Source of the DNA: Mortierella sp. BCC40632
Lineage: Eukaryota > Mortierellomycota > Mortierellomycetes > Mortierellales > Mortierellaceae
Assembly (NCBI GenBank): GCA_011634665.1
Contig: WAEK01000010.1
Span: 1,329,001 to 1,393,000, forward strand
DNA: 64,000 bases
Direction: 5' to 3'
Under the pieces are notes generated by a model. It was not told the DNA's origin. It saw only the letters and a program-made list of their open reading frames with translations, and made no database searches. The translations under genes were made by a program, and so were the position numbers. This document shows, in pieces, positions 1 through 12,655 of the stretch (its first letter is position 1; the number at the start of each line of letters is the position of its first letter).

Positions 1-3000
1 TGTACAGCATCGAGTCTATCCTTGCGAACGTATGTTTTACTTCCTTTTTTGAGAGGAGGGGGCAGACTATAAGTTGAATCGGTCGGTTGAAACTTAACTA
101 ACCACACTGATGTACTCTCTGTCGACTGACATTAAATCCTTTAGCCCAAAGGCGCCAAACCAGACGCAAGTTTTCCGCTCCAGAAAGAGATTATCGATAT
201 TCGACCTAATCCTAGTGAATATCCAGATGTTGCGGCGATCCTGTTTGAAGACAACACCATTGGCTTAGTAAACTTGCAAGGAAAGATCACAGCCAACCTG
301 GACAAACACAAATACACTGCCATGGCATGGTCCGCAAAAGGAAAGCAGATCATGTGCGGTACAAATACTGGTCACCTCTACCAGATCGATCCCTTCGGCG
401 TTATCAAGAAGGAGCATCTCCCCAACGAAGGCTTTGAGGGAAATTATGGTATGTAGTAGTGGTTCAATGTTTGGGTGGGCTTTGTGATTTTCCGTCGCTT
501 CTCTTCATTTATTTAGCTGACATCCTAACGATTTTTCTGCACCAACCTTTTGTGTTTTCAGTTGTTAGCATTGACTGGATAGAGACCTCAGTCATCGTTG
601 TCGTATATAGCACCCCTCCTGAGGATGGCGAGAAGACTTTTGGCTATACTATTAGTGTGATCGCCAAGGACAACAAAGCTCTGCACAAGTACATCAATCT
701 CGGAGATTCATGCTTTCCAGACAACCAAGAGGACGCAGGTGATACCTGCTTTGTCACACCCTCTATAAAATCTTGGTATGGACAAGAAAGGGCACTTGAT
801 CATTTACAGCCCCTAACATTCGAAATGGCTGTCAAATACCTAATACTTAAGCTTTATCTTTGCACTAATAGGGGTACAAACCTTACAGAGATGATTACGT
901 TTTTATGCTCGTCGTCGACCGATGTTCTAGCCTTTGGAAGAGGTTCAGGCGGCCAATGGGAGAAATGGGATCTTGCCGACACTTCACGACCCATGGTTCC
1001 TCTCGATACTCATGTTGTAGGAACAGCTCTGGACTTGACATCAACTGACAAACTTCCACCACGGGATGAAGACGGCAAGGAGGTTGAGCCAGTACCTATC
1101 CTCTACATTTACAACCATACAGGAACACTCTCGGCATATCGAGTGTTAAATATGAAGACTGCAATGGATGGGGGCCCCTGCCCTGCCATGGTCAAGACAA
1201 AGGCTCTCCCTTCTGTCAGTGTCAGTGCTCCACCCAAAACCGCTTCAAAACCCGCCGTTAAGACGGCCACTAAGGCTGTTCCAGTCCCAGTCCCATCCAC
1301 TTCCACACCCCCACCTTTGGCACCTACTCGAACATTGACCAAAGCTGTAGCGCCTGCGCCTAATCCTGAGCCTGGCTTCCATACTCTGCGCAAGCCCTCT
1401 CAGCCAACGATTTCATCGCCACTCAAGCCTGCGAACGCGTCAAAGTTGCCAGGACCTCAGGCCCTCTTTGACGCTCCGAGCCCCACTGCTAGGTCTATTG
1501 CTCCCAACCCAGCTTTCACTCCGAATTCCAATTTCCAACAACATGCGAGGGCTGACCAAGCGAGCTTTACTGCACCAAAGCCTCCTGGTACAATGCAAAG
1601 ACTTCTGAATGAAACAGAAGAGCCGTTTAAGATCAATCACAAGCAGAGTGTGACCGAGGAGCCCTCAGCACCAACGGTTAAAGTCAGTGCTGCCATGGAT
1701 GCATTGTCTCGACAGCTCGAGAATACATATTTGGCCATGGCCCAGGAACTTGTAACGCTACGCAGCCATGTCCGCGAAACTGAGGAGCTAGTGAAGGCGC
1801 GTGAGCATGTCTTTGGAGAGCTCGACCAGTTCCTAGCATTGACTGTCAAGCGGATCAAAACAGCCACGGAAATCAAGGGTCTTGTCGGGACCGTGTTGGC
1901 GGACTTTGTCCAGCTTCGCACTGATCTTATCAAAGGTCAGTATTCTATCATCTTTTAAGGACACTATTTGACCAGTCTCTATGCGGATAAACTGGACACA
2001 AAGTTAACTGAGCTTTATTTGATTCTTGGAATGGATATTAGTGACGACCAAGAAAGAGGAGATTGGTCGTCTTTTGAAGGCTCGCCAAGATCCTAGCTTG
2101 TTAGAAATGGTCATGATGTCAGGACTGAATCCAGCCCAAATTAGCCAACAGGAACAGATGAAGAAGTCGTTTGAGGTACAGCATCTCGAAAATGTTTACC
2201 GGTCACCTGCAACAAAGTCGACCAAGCTTACTAACACTTCTATCCTTCTTACTACTCACGTAATTCTTACCTTTTAGATTGTAGACAGTCAGCTGCAGCA
2301 AGTTGAAGAGTATATTGATACCCTACATCAAAAAGCGACCAGACTGCGTCATGGTCATCCCGCTGAAGCTCCTACACTTGACAGTATCCGTCGATCTATT
2401 CGCAACATCAGCAGTACTCTTATCCAGCGACAGAATGACCTTGATGAGTTGTCAATTCAACTCGACCGACTTGCTGTTTCTAGTTCTTTAAGTCAGACCA
2501 CGAGTCAAGGAGAGGCTACGAGTGAGAGCTATGAAACTCCGAAGCCCAGAGTACGCCGAAGCATCCACCATTTGGGCGATCTTACAACTACTACTGAACA
2601 ACGAGCAACAACTCTGGCCAAGCATGAAATTTCTCGACAACTCCGTCAAGTCTTTACATCCCATGCTCGCTCTAAACCGCTGTTGAGTACGCTCAACCAG
2701 CCTTCTTTGGGTGGCTCTCTCACGACACTTCCTCGCGTGGAGAACTCTGATTTCGTCCCAGCACAGGAGCCTCGACGTACCGAAGCTAGGAAGAGACTTT
2801 CAGCTACTGTGACTGCTCCTCAAGCTCAAGCATTGGGTACACCGTCGGCTGCTCCGGCAGCAGCCTCTGGCACACCGGCGTTCCCAGGATTCCCTATCTC
2901 TGGGTCTGCAGCACCACCGTTACCTACGCTCTCATCCACCTTTGGTACCCCTGTTGCAACTTTGGGCAGCACTCCGCCTAAATTTGCCTTTGGCTCAACC

Positions 3001-4522
3001 ACAACTTCCTCTTTGGGATTGACTCCTGCCCCAGCTCCAGCTTCGACATTAAGCTTTGGATCAACACCTGCAAGCTTTAGCTCTGCGCCAACGACGGGAT
3101 TTGGACTGCCCACAACGACGGGCTTCGGATCGACTCCTGGATTTGGGTCTACCCCTGGATTGGGGCCAGCCCCTGGATTTGGGTCTACCCCTGGATTGGG
3201 GCCAGCCCCTGGATTGGGGTCAGTCCCTGGATTCGGATCGACCCCAGGGTTTAGCACTACTCCAGGCTCTAGTCCAGCACCTTCCTCTGGCTTTAACTTG
3301 GCGTCCACAACTACCTTTGGGTCAACTGTAAGCTCCACGCCGGCATTTTCAATGGGCTCAGGTTTGTCTTCCATGCCGGGACCTGGATCCAAGCCTTCAG
3401 GGTTTGCCTTCCAAGTACCAGGATCGGGACTGTCTGGTTTCCCTAGCATTACGCCAACAACCTCACCCGCATCTTCCATTGGCACAGCTGGAAAGGCGGA
3501 GATTACTGGATCACAGAAATCTTTTGCTGGATTCCAAGTCCCCACCACTACAATGCCCTCTTTTTCAATGGCCCCACCCAGTAGCCAGGCCGTTGCGAAG
3601 GAGCCTTTTGTAGAAACACAATATGCCGACGAGGAAGATGGAGATGAACAACAACCAGAAGAAGAGGAGGAAGAAGAGGAAGAGGAAGAGGAGTCCTATG
3701 GAGGAGTTTCAAAGTCTGCGACACGATTCGAACACGATGGACAGGACTACGAGGTCGAAGGCGACTCTGAGCCGGAGACTTGGGGCTCAGACACTGACCA
3801 GCGCGACTATGATCAAGAGGAGGAGGAGGAGGAGGATGAAGGTGCAGAGGTAGATCCCGAAGAGGAGCCAGAGGAGGAACCGGAAGAGAAGCCAGAAGAT
3901 AAAGTGACTGAAGTGAAAGAGGTAAAGGTCGAGAAGAAGAGTCTTCCAGCTCCTCCTCCTGCAACGGTTCCTGTCAAACCTGCCTGGGCAGCACCCGCCT
4001 ATTCATTCCCTACCTCAAGTACTGCGTCCGAGCCTGAGGCGACGCCTGCGGACGCACCACAAAAGTTTTCGTTCTTTACCGCAGCTGCGAACCGTGCAGC
4101 GGCTTCAGCAGCAACCCCAGTATCTGGGGCTGATGAATCAGCCAAAAAGCCTGTTCAGGCACAACCATTTGGAACGGGGTCTTCTGGAACTAATACTTTT
4201 GGCTCCACCACGGCATTTGCATTTGGAGCCCAGGTAGCCCAGGCTTCCGGAACAAAGGACGGCGCCTCGACTTCAACTACACAGACACAGCAGTCGTCTT
4301 CGTTTCCACCACCCAAGATCTCTGAGATCTCAATCGGAGAAAACTTGGCAACCGAAGCGTCAAAGGCAACCGGACTCCGCTCCCAGCAAGAAATACCAGA
4401 GAGTGATAATGAAGCAGCCGATGAAGCAAACGAGGGAGAGGAGGAGGGAGAAGAGTTCTCGGAGGTCGAGGAACAAGGTGGCGAAGCAGATGAAGGCGAA
4501 GAAGAAGAAGAAGAAGAAGAAG

Positions 4523-4554
<32 letters not shown>

Positions 4555-6570
4555 GAAGAAGAGGCAGAGGAGGAAGAGGAGGCAGAGGAAGGGGAAGAGG
4601 AAGAGGAGGCAATTGCTCGAGGACAAGGACAGGACTTTGACGACAGCGAAGACGACGAGGAAGTGCCAAGCGATGCAGATGATGAGAGCGACAAAGAGTC
4701 GGCGTTGACAGCGGTGCAGATGGGCCTGTCAAAGAGTGGATTTGAACCTGAGAAGGTATCTCGGGAACGCAGATCCTCCTTGTCGTCGCGTGGATCGTTC
4801 AACATCGTAGACAAGGCGGATCTCAATTTAGATGGAGATCGGCCAACGTTTGGATTTGGCGGAATGAGTTCAACCCTCGGCTCAGGAAAGGATATGACAT
4901 TTATCAAGTTGCCTCGTGCCCGCAGAGAGTCAAGAGACTCGCTGGACTCGGATACGTCGGATGACGAGGCAGATGATGCCAAGTCATTTGGAAGATCGCC
5001 AGATTTGAGAGGCAGAGACTTGACACCAACCAAACTGACGGGCTTTGGTGCGACCATGGGTTCGCAGGGTAAGGGCAGCGACACGGGATCTGGCCTAGAC
5101 TCGTTTAGTCTCTCTTTGGGTGGCCTAGATGGTGACGGATCATCTAACAAGGGTGGAGAGAACAAGAGCTCGCCTTGGGGAACAGCTTCAGGCTGGAGTA
5201 CCGCAAGCCAGGCCTCTGATGCTGCCTCGACAACGACGACATCTACTGGTTGGGGTATGACGAGCACCTTGGGCTTTCCCTCAGAGTCTACGTCAACAAG
5301 CACAAGCGGATGGGGCACTTCGGGCACACTAAAGGTCGGAGGCATGTCAAGTCTATCAACGACTACGCCCGCCGCCGCGGCTGCCCCGTCTCCATTTGCC
5401 TCTGGCCCAGGAGCTGGAACAAGCACTGGCTCTTCCTGGGGATCGGGCACTGGATTTGGTCAGACCTCCACTCTAGGCAGTGGCTCAGGCTTTGGACAGA
5501 CATCGACACTTGGAAGCGGTGGCTCTGGATTTGGACAAACCTCAACACCGGGTAGCGGATTTGGACAGACATCTACGCTTGGAACCGGTGGCTCTGGATT
5601 TGGGCAGACTTCAACGCAGGGAGGCAGTGGATCTGCATTCGGACAAACATCGACATTGGGGGGTGGATCTACATTCGGACAGACATCAGCAATGGGAGGC
5701 GGCGGCTCTGGATTTGGACAGACCTCAACGTTGGGAGGCGGTGGCTCTGGATTTGGACAAACCTCGACGTTGGGAGGTGGCGGCACTGGATTTGGGCAGA
5801 CATCAACACTAGGCGGAGGATTTGCCAAGCACTCGTCAGCAGGGTTTGGTGCCTCGGCAACTACATCCAACTTTGGATCGTTTGCAAGGTACATTCTTGG
5901 CATAGATGTTCCGCAGACTTGGCAATTACGCCTTGATTTTCTCATGCACTAACCATTGATATATGCTGTATACTATTTTTTTTTTTTTTTTTTTTTTTTG
6001 CTCCTGTGTATCTTTACTGGAAATAGCACTGGACAGAATGCTTTTGCAGCATTGGCCACCACGGGAGGTAACGCACTTGACCAACAAGCAAACCAAGGAG
6101 GTGGATTTGGGGATGCTGGAAATGCTCCGAGCGTCTTTGGTTCAGGGTAAGTTTTTTTTTATTGTAAAAAAAAAAAAAAAAGTGCAAGCTCTCTCCGATT
6201 GCTCTCTTTTCTCTCTTCTGTGGGGCTTTTCGCACTTTGGTCCGTGCTTCCTTTTCTAACCTCTCTGACTTTTTTCTTTGATCCCTGCAGCGGCACCTTT
6301 GACACTAACGACAACTCAGCGTTTGGCGGCGGAGGATCTGGCTTTGGATCCTTTGCAGGTGGATCCTCTACCTTTGGAGGAGGATTCGCGAGCGGTAACC
6401 AGGGCTCTGGATTCGGAAGTGGCAACCAAGGCTCTGCCTTTGGAGGCGGTAGTGGGTTTGGATTTGGATCCGGTGGAGGACAACAAAACGAGGCGAGCAA
6501 TGTCTTTGGATCAACGTCCTCATCTTCAGCACCAAATGCCAACAAGTCGTCGTTCAATACATTCCGCTAG
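1..6570 (+). CDS. NUP159: FG-repeat nucleoporin, Nup159/Nup214-like, 5' partial
   Basis: Nuclear pore protein of the cytoplasmic face, where the Nup159/Nup214 family helps mRNA export. Exons read: <1..29, 145..448, 562..775, 872..1935, 2042..2175, 2278..5888, 6027..6146, 6291..6570; phases close, giving about 1,917 visible residues. Order: the end of an N-terminal beta-propeller (to about 1150), a Pro/Ala/Ser linker (1200-1650), a coiled coil (1690-2470), a long FG region with GFGST-type repeats (2900-3450), two acidic blocks with Glu runs (3613-3950, 4390-4620), then a C-terminal field of GFGQTST repeats (5451-5830). The 776..871 intron is in frame without a stop, but removing it restores a propeller-like junction. 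The first exon lies outside the window. The family is clear from domain order; assignment to Nup159 rather than another propeller-FG nucleoporin is inference. Confidence 0.85.
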
Positions 6571-7333
6571 GCTGGGTAAGGGCAACGTAGTACCTCATGT
6601 CCAGAATAAAGATCAATGGAAAACATGAATGCATGTCCTGCACAGATTAATAATTGTTTGTTTGTGAGATCTGCTTTAATGCGCGCTCATTTTCTCAGTC
6701 TGAGCCTACAGCAACAGCTCAGACCCCGCTCAGACTCCATCAACAGCACGGACACAAACAGGGAGGACGCGGGTCGCGACAGCGCAGACAAAAGGTTGCA
6801 GCAAGCTATGAGAAGGGGTGAGTGAGTGGGTCAGGTTCAAATTGAGGATGGACAGAGATGGCGACATGGGGATCCTCTGACACATCAGCATTCGGCGTGT
6901 GAGTGAGAGTGAGAGAGTGAGAGAGAATGAAGTACTTCTCAAGCATCTTTTTTAGTCAGTCCAACCCCCAACCCCTCTTCCTACGACAGCTCACGCACGC
7001 ACTGCCCCCCTTTTTTGTGTTGTTTCTACGGAGTCTGACTTTTTTTTTTTTTTTCACACACCTCTCTCTCTCTCTCTTTCTCTTTCTCTGTTTCTCTCTC
7101 CCTCCTTTTCTTCTCTCTCTCTCACTCTCTCTCTCAATTTATCTCTTACTTGTCTCTGTCTTTCTCCCTTTTTTCCCTCCTCCTCCTCCTCCTCCTCTCT
7201 TCCTTTACTCTTTCACTCTCTCATTCTTTCACTCTTACTCTCATTCCTTCTCTCTTCCTCTTTCGCCTCTCCCATTCCTGTCATTGCCCATCCCTTCCGC
7301 CCCCATCCGCGCTCTGCCTCTTGCTCATCCAGG
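6571..7333. other. Intergenic region with CT-rich leader
   Basis: No gene seen. From about 7040 to 7330 the plus strand is almost pure CT with TC microsatellites, directly before the VTS1-like start codon. It probably holds that gene's promoter or 5' leader; other genes here have the same kind of leader. Confidence 0.6.
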
Positions 7334-7701
7334 ATGGCGCGCCCTGCTCTCGCTGAATCCATCGTGCAACTGACCGATCAGGGAGCCCCGATCATCCACC
7401 CTTCCACTCTCTCAGATCCCTCATCCCCTTCCTCATCCTCTTCTCCTTCCACATCCTCCTCACCTTCCACTGACTCCTCTGCTGCCGTCCTATCGAATCC
7501 CGCATCCATCTCCGTTCTCAAGTCCGTGATCCTCCCTGCTGCCCTACCGCCGCCGCATCCACTCGAGCTATCCACCCGACCCGAGGACCCGGCTGTGCTG
7601 CCCCCTTCCAGCAACGATACCAGCCCCCCCTCTGAGCACCCGCATGGGCACGGACACGCACACGCACATGCTCTCGCACAGAACTGGGACCGGGAACGGA
7701 A

Positions 7702-7736
<35 letters not shown>

Positions 7737-10700
7737 AGCAGCAACAGCAGCGGGAACAACAGGTACTATTGGAAACACAGGAAGGATCCCACCCACCGGC
7801 CCTTTCCTTATCCACATCCCCATGCCCGCCAGCCAAACTCCCGCCGCTCCCTTCCACTCTGTCCTCATCCTCACGAGGCATCCGTCCTGTCTCGGAGATC
7901 TTTTCAATGAATTACAAGGCACCCAATGGCAGGACCCAGCAACATGCCCCAGAAGGTAATCAGCTTATTATTGTTTTACTATTATTATTAATTTCGCTTC
8001 TCTCTCTCTTACTTGAACGTGGAGGTTAACTTTGAAAGAGAGAGAGTGAGAGAGTGAGAGAAAAAAAAAAGAAAAAGAAAAAGAAAAAGAAAAAGAAAAA
8101 GAAAGAAAAGAAAGCCGATTTGGGCTGCAGCTAGTGGTTCCCGCGCAAGCGCGCCATGGGAAGCGCAGGGACACGCAAGTTTCGTGTGGGAAAACAACTG
8201 GACACTCAACCCGTCCAAGAAAAAAAAAGCACGCTTTCACACACTCTCACAGATTCGCACGAACACACGCACACAGACGCACACAGACAACGTGTACGCA
8301 AGAGAGAGAAGAAAAGAGGGAAAATAGGTCAAGAGAGCATAAAAGAGCGGGTGAATGAGTGAGTATGCGAGTGAGTAAGAGCAATGGGTGCCCTGAGTTG
8401 CAGAAGAAGGGTGGGATATCGATGAATGCATCATCTGAAGAGGGTCAGCATGGTGCGCGTGTGCGTGGGTTCCCACATCTGGAAAAAAAGGAGAAAGCAG
8501 AATAAAGAGGAAAGGATAGGGAGTAAGAGGAGAAAGAAAGAGAGATCCCCTGTGCTCCGTTCGAGGAAGCTTTGCGTGAGGTTTGATCTGCTGTGCCTAA
8601 TGTTTACACGTCCACTCACCACTCACTCGCCTTTGTTTCTCTTTCTCTCTTTTCCTCTGCCCAATATTGCTCTCCATCTCTTCTCTGGGATACCTGCAAA
8701 CACTACGACAAATGCATCACCCGATCCCACTCGACGGCGCATCTCACCTTTCAGAAGCGATCGACAAGTGGTTCGAGGACCTATCCAACTACGAGCAAAC
8801 ACTGGAGGATATGGGTGTCGTCTCGCTCGACCACACCTTCAAGGAAGGGCTCTCAACAGTCGAGGCTTGGTTTAGGGTACTCTCCGAGGCTGAGCGAACA
8901 GCTGCCCTTTACTCGCTTCTACAGCACTCGTCCCAGGTTCAGGTCCGCTTCTTTATCACCGTTTTACAACAGATGGCCAAAAAGGACCCCGTTGGTGCCC
9001 TTCTCTCCCCCACTCAGGAAGACAAAGGTACGAGTGTATAGTTGCTTTGCTGTTTGTCATTTTTCTTTTCAGAACACCATCCCACTCTGTCTCCAGTACG
9101 AAGCTTTTTCGTCTACTAATATTCGTCTCTGGGACTTTTTTTTTTTTTTTTTTATGTAACCAACAGGAATGGCACAGAACCAACTACATGTCGCCTTGGC
9201 AAAGGCCGAGCAAGAGGCGAGTCAGCGACTACTGAATGTCCTCCCAATCCAACCTCCGTCGACATCCACCTTGGATAAACCCTCTGCTCATAGGAGGCTC
9301 TATGACCGCCACTCAGTGGCCGTCGGCGATAGCGACGAGTATAAGCGACTCTTTCGAATGGACACAACAGGAAGCAGAGCTGCTGCACAAGACTCTAACG
9401 TGATCGACGACAATATCTCAAATGAAATCATCGACAGTACGGGTTCGTTGAACAATAGCATACTTGGAAACGCCAGCGGCTCGTTCACAGAGGCAATTGC
9501 GGCTCATGTCAACCAAATCAAGCTGTCCCATACCCCAGCAGCTTCCACCTCTATTGTGTCGACGCCCACGCTCAGTCGTACGAATGGCCAGAATATGTTT
9601 AACAACCGTCCAAAGTCTGTCTGTGAGGGCGAGACACTGTCCATGTTCTCGTCCTCTTGGAACTTTGCAACGCTTGGTGGAAACCCTTTGGCTACATCGA
9701 CAGGAAACGATGGGCCTTCGCCTGGATCGACAGTGTCCTCTCCAGGCAACATTGGCGACAGGACTTCGCTCAGCCGGTCAAAGTCAATTGGCCGTCCGAA
9801 ATCAGTCGGAGGCGCCGAGTGGCTCCTGAGCGACAAATCTTGGACTCCAATGCTTACTTCGTCTGCTGTTGGAGACTTTAGCGGCAGCTCCAGCGGGTCT
9901 GGAAACAACTTAGGCGGAGTCGCCTCTTCTGGATATACAGGATCGAGCCTAGCCGTTGAGCGGCCAAAATCTTTTACAGAGGCTGACCTAGCCAAGTTCA
10001 GCATCTCGCAATGGTCATTTGGAGGAGGAGGAGGGTCGAGTAGCAACAGCAGCCTGGTCGGCTCCAACGGTGGTGGCCAGAATGGCGGACTCGATACGCT
10101 CAAGCCAAACCGTCGCCGGACGCTGCGCCCAAGTGCCATCATATCGAATGTGCCGGTCACAGTGATGGAGGGAGATGAGAAGCTGCTCAGTGCAAGCGCC
10201 AATACCTCGTCCATCAACATTGTTTCGTCAATGTTCAACGACACCCCTCACTCGGGACATACCATGCCTAGCCTTACTGCCGCCTTGACGGCGGCAACGT
10301 CTTCGCATGCAGGATCTTCGTCCCTCTTTTCGTTCTCGAACTCTCAGAGCCTTCAGGACCAGCTGTCACCCCAGCAGTCGTCCTTTTCCACAACTCCCAA
10401 TTCACTCTCAAACTTTTCATCCCTGGGGTTCTCACAACAGCAGGCTGTACCCAATCTTTCACTTCAGCAACCACCCCTGAACCATTACCAACCCTATCAG
10501 CCAGGCTCCCGAGCCCAGTCACCCTTAACCTCGCCTCTGCCTTCACCCATTACCTCTGGTTTTCGCTCTCGACCGGCTTCGAGACCGACATCTCCAGGCC
10601 TGCCACCCCACTCGTCCAGCACCTACTCTTTGCGCAGCGTATGGACTCCTAATGGAAGCAATGGAGCTAGTGGCGGTGGTAGCAGTGGCAATACTGGCAA

Positions 10701-11076
10701 CTATAACCAAGCGCTTGGCTACAATACTGGAACAGTGCCAATGGACTATCACCAGAAACGACATTTATCGCCAACAGGAGGCCACTACCTCGTTCAAACG
10801 CCAACTCAACAGCAATTTTTCAACCCACATTATCCTTCGCATCGCGGCCACCATACACCTTCGACATCATCCTTGGGCTTTGATGACGATTACTTGAGCG
10901 ATACGAGCGACATGTCTAGCATTGGTTTGAATGGACATATGTATGGGCACGGCCATGGTCATGGTCATGGACATGGACACCGACATGGTCGAGGAGGGGG
11001 TAGTGGTGTTGGAGGTGGTAACCATCCCAAGGAAAAGAAGCAGCCCGAAGGGGTTGATTTCGAGTTGCTCAATGGT

Positions 11077-11114
<38 letters not shown>

Positions 11115-11558
11115 TGTTCGATGAGGCCATTATCGATATGGAAGGAGGGGATTCTCTGAAACGGAGCGTTCAAATGAACTTGTACTTACCTGCCACCCTC
11201 TACTACTGCTTCAATATTGGATTCAAATAGATACCTCGGCTTGGCTTCGATCATTGCGCCTGCACAAGTACAACGGCATTTTTGAGGGCATGCACTGGCG
11301 AGATATTGTCAACCTGTCGGATGGCGATCTGGTCAACAAGGGCGTTGCCGCTCTGGGAGCGCGACGAAAGATGTTGAAAGTTTTTGAGCAGGTCCGAAAG
11401 GAGATGCTCCTTCAGGTAGGCCTCTCTCCCCCTTTTTTTGTTTTAATTACCCTAATAATGGTTTTGCTGTGGTTTTGAGAATATTGATGGCTGACTGTCG
11501 TCCAATTATTATTATTTTTTCGAATGGCCTTTTCTCCCTATAGGGCATGACCATTTAG
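7334..11558 (+). CDS. VTS1: Vts1/Smaug-type SAM-domain RNA-binding protein
   Basis: Post-transcriptional regulator; Vts1/Smaug proteins bind stem-loops in mRNAs through the SAM domain and promote decay. Exons 7334..7955, 8755..9027, 9167..11074, 11231..11415, 11544..11558 give 1,000 residues in phase. The N-terminus is Ser/Pro-rich with a His/Ala stretch and a Gln run (7708-7760). Residues about 208-298 match the conserved fungal Vts1 N-terminal domain, with a WFEDL motif and the phrase ERTAALYSLLQ. A long Ser/Asn/Gly region follows, with a Gly-His repeat at 10935-10990. The SAM domain (about 935-996) has SWLRSLRLHKY-like and ALGARRKMLK motifs. The first intron is unusually long (799 bases) and the last coding exon is only 15 bases. 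The start is the first ATG after the CT-rich leader. Family assignment is strong. Confidence 0.9.
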
Positions 11559-12655
11559 CGTATAGGAAAGAAACATCCTGGACGATGATTTCTTATTGTT
11601 CAATCCACATTCCTCTCTCACTCTTGCATTAGAGGCATTGTATTTATATTGTCGGTATACCACACGCGTGTGAATTTGCTTCTCGTCATATCTTTTTTTT
11701 TTTTCTCCTTTCCTTTTCTTTTCTTTTCTGTTTTTTCTTCTCTTTTTTTCTTTTTTTCTTTTTTCATTTTTTTTGTTTTTTGGTCGACTTTTTTTCCTTT
11801 TTCTCTTCGATTCGACTGCACTGACAACGGTTCAGGAACCAACAACAGCACCAGCAGTAGTAACAACGACACTTTTTGCGGATATGGATTTGTTTTACTT
11901 TTTTTTTTGTTTTTGATTTTTACCCGATCGTGGATTTTCGTAGTTGATTTGGAGAAACCTCTGCAAGGGCTCGTCCAAAATTCAAGAACCGGAGGATCGA
12001 AGAGAACACATGCACACGCACATACTGGGATCAAGAATTAGCACTGGCTGGGACCACCTTTTTTTCTTTCTTTCTTTTATATATCTTTTTTCTTTCTTTC
12101 TTTTCCTGGGACCTCAAACATTTTGACTGAAGAGTATTCGAGTCATTGGCTTTCAAAAGCAGGATATTCGATATTGACTGTATGCTGGAACCATCGCCCT
12201 ATTTGTCTCTCTTTTTTTTTTACCGCATACTATTGCAATTTTCACCAAAAACGTGCCTCTCCCAAAGGCTGTACATATTGTTCACTTTGCTTCACTTGCT
12301 TTGTCCCTCTTTAACCTTCTTTCAAAGTCGTTTCTTTCAGCAAAACTGAAAAAAAAATGGTTGATGAAAAAAGGAAGAAAGGATGTTCCCTGCAGTGTTT
12401 GTCTGCAGCTCCTCTTTTGCTTTTGTTATGTTTTTGTTTTTTGTTTTTGCTTTTTTTTTTTTTTTTTTGCTTCATATGTCAAAAACTAAAAGAAAAGGAT
12501 CTTCCTGCAAGCTTGTCAAAAGATTACTTTGATCATTAGATATGGTTCATTTTACAGGGGAAAAGAAATGATGCGGAAGCAGTTTGTCTCTCTCTATCTC
12601 ACTCTCTTTTTTTTTCTTTTCTTTTCATTTTTTTTTTTATCTTCTCGTTTCTTCT
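11559..12655. other. Convergent intergenic region
   Basis: Lies between the 3' ends of the VTS1-like and hydrolase genes. It holds many T-rich homopolymers and no credible exon on either strand; presumably 3' UTRs. Confidence 0.55.

Noticed and set aside
4155..5450. 431-codon minus-strand frame opposite the nucleoporin
   Set aside because: Ser runs are the complement of Glu runs in the FG protein; the plus frame has conserved domains and consistent exons.
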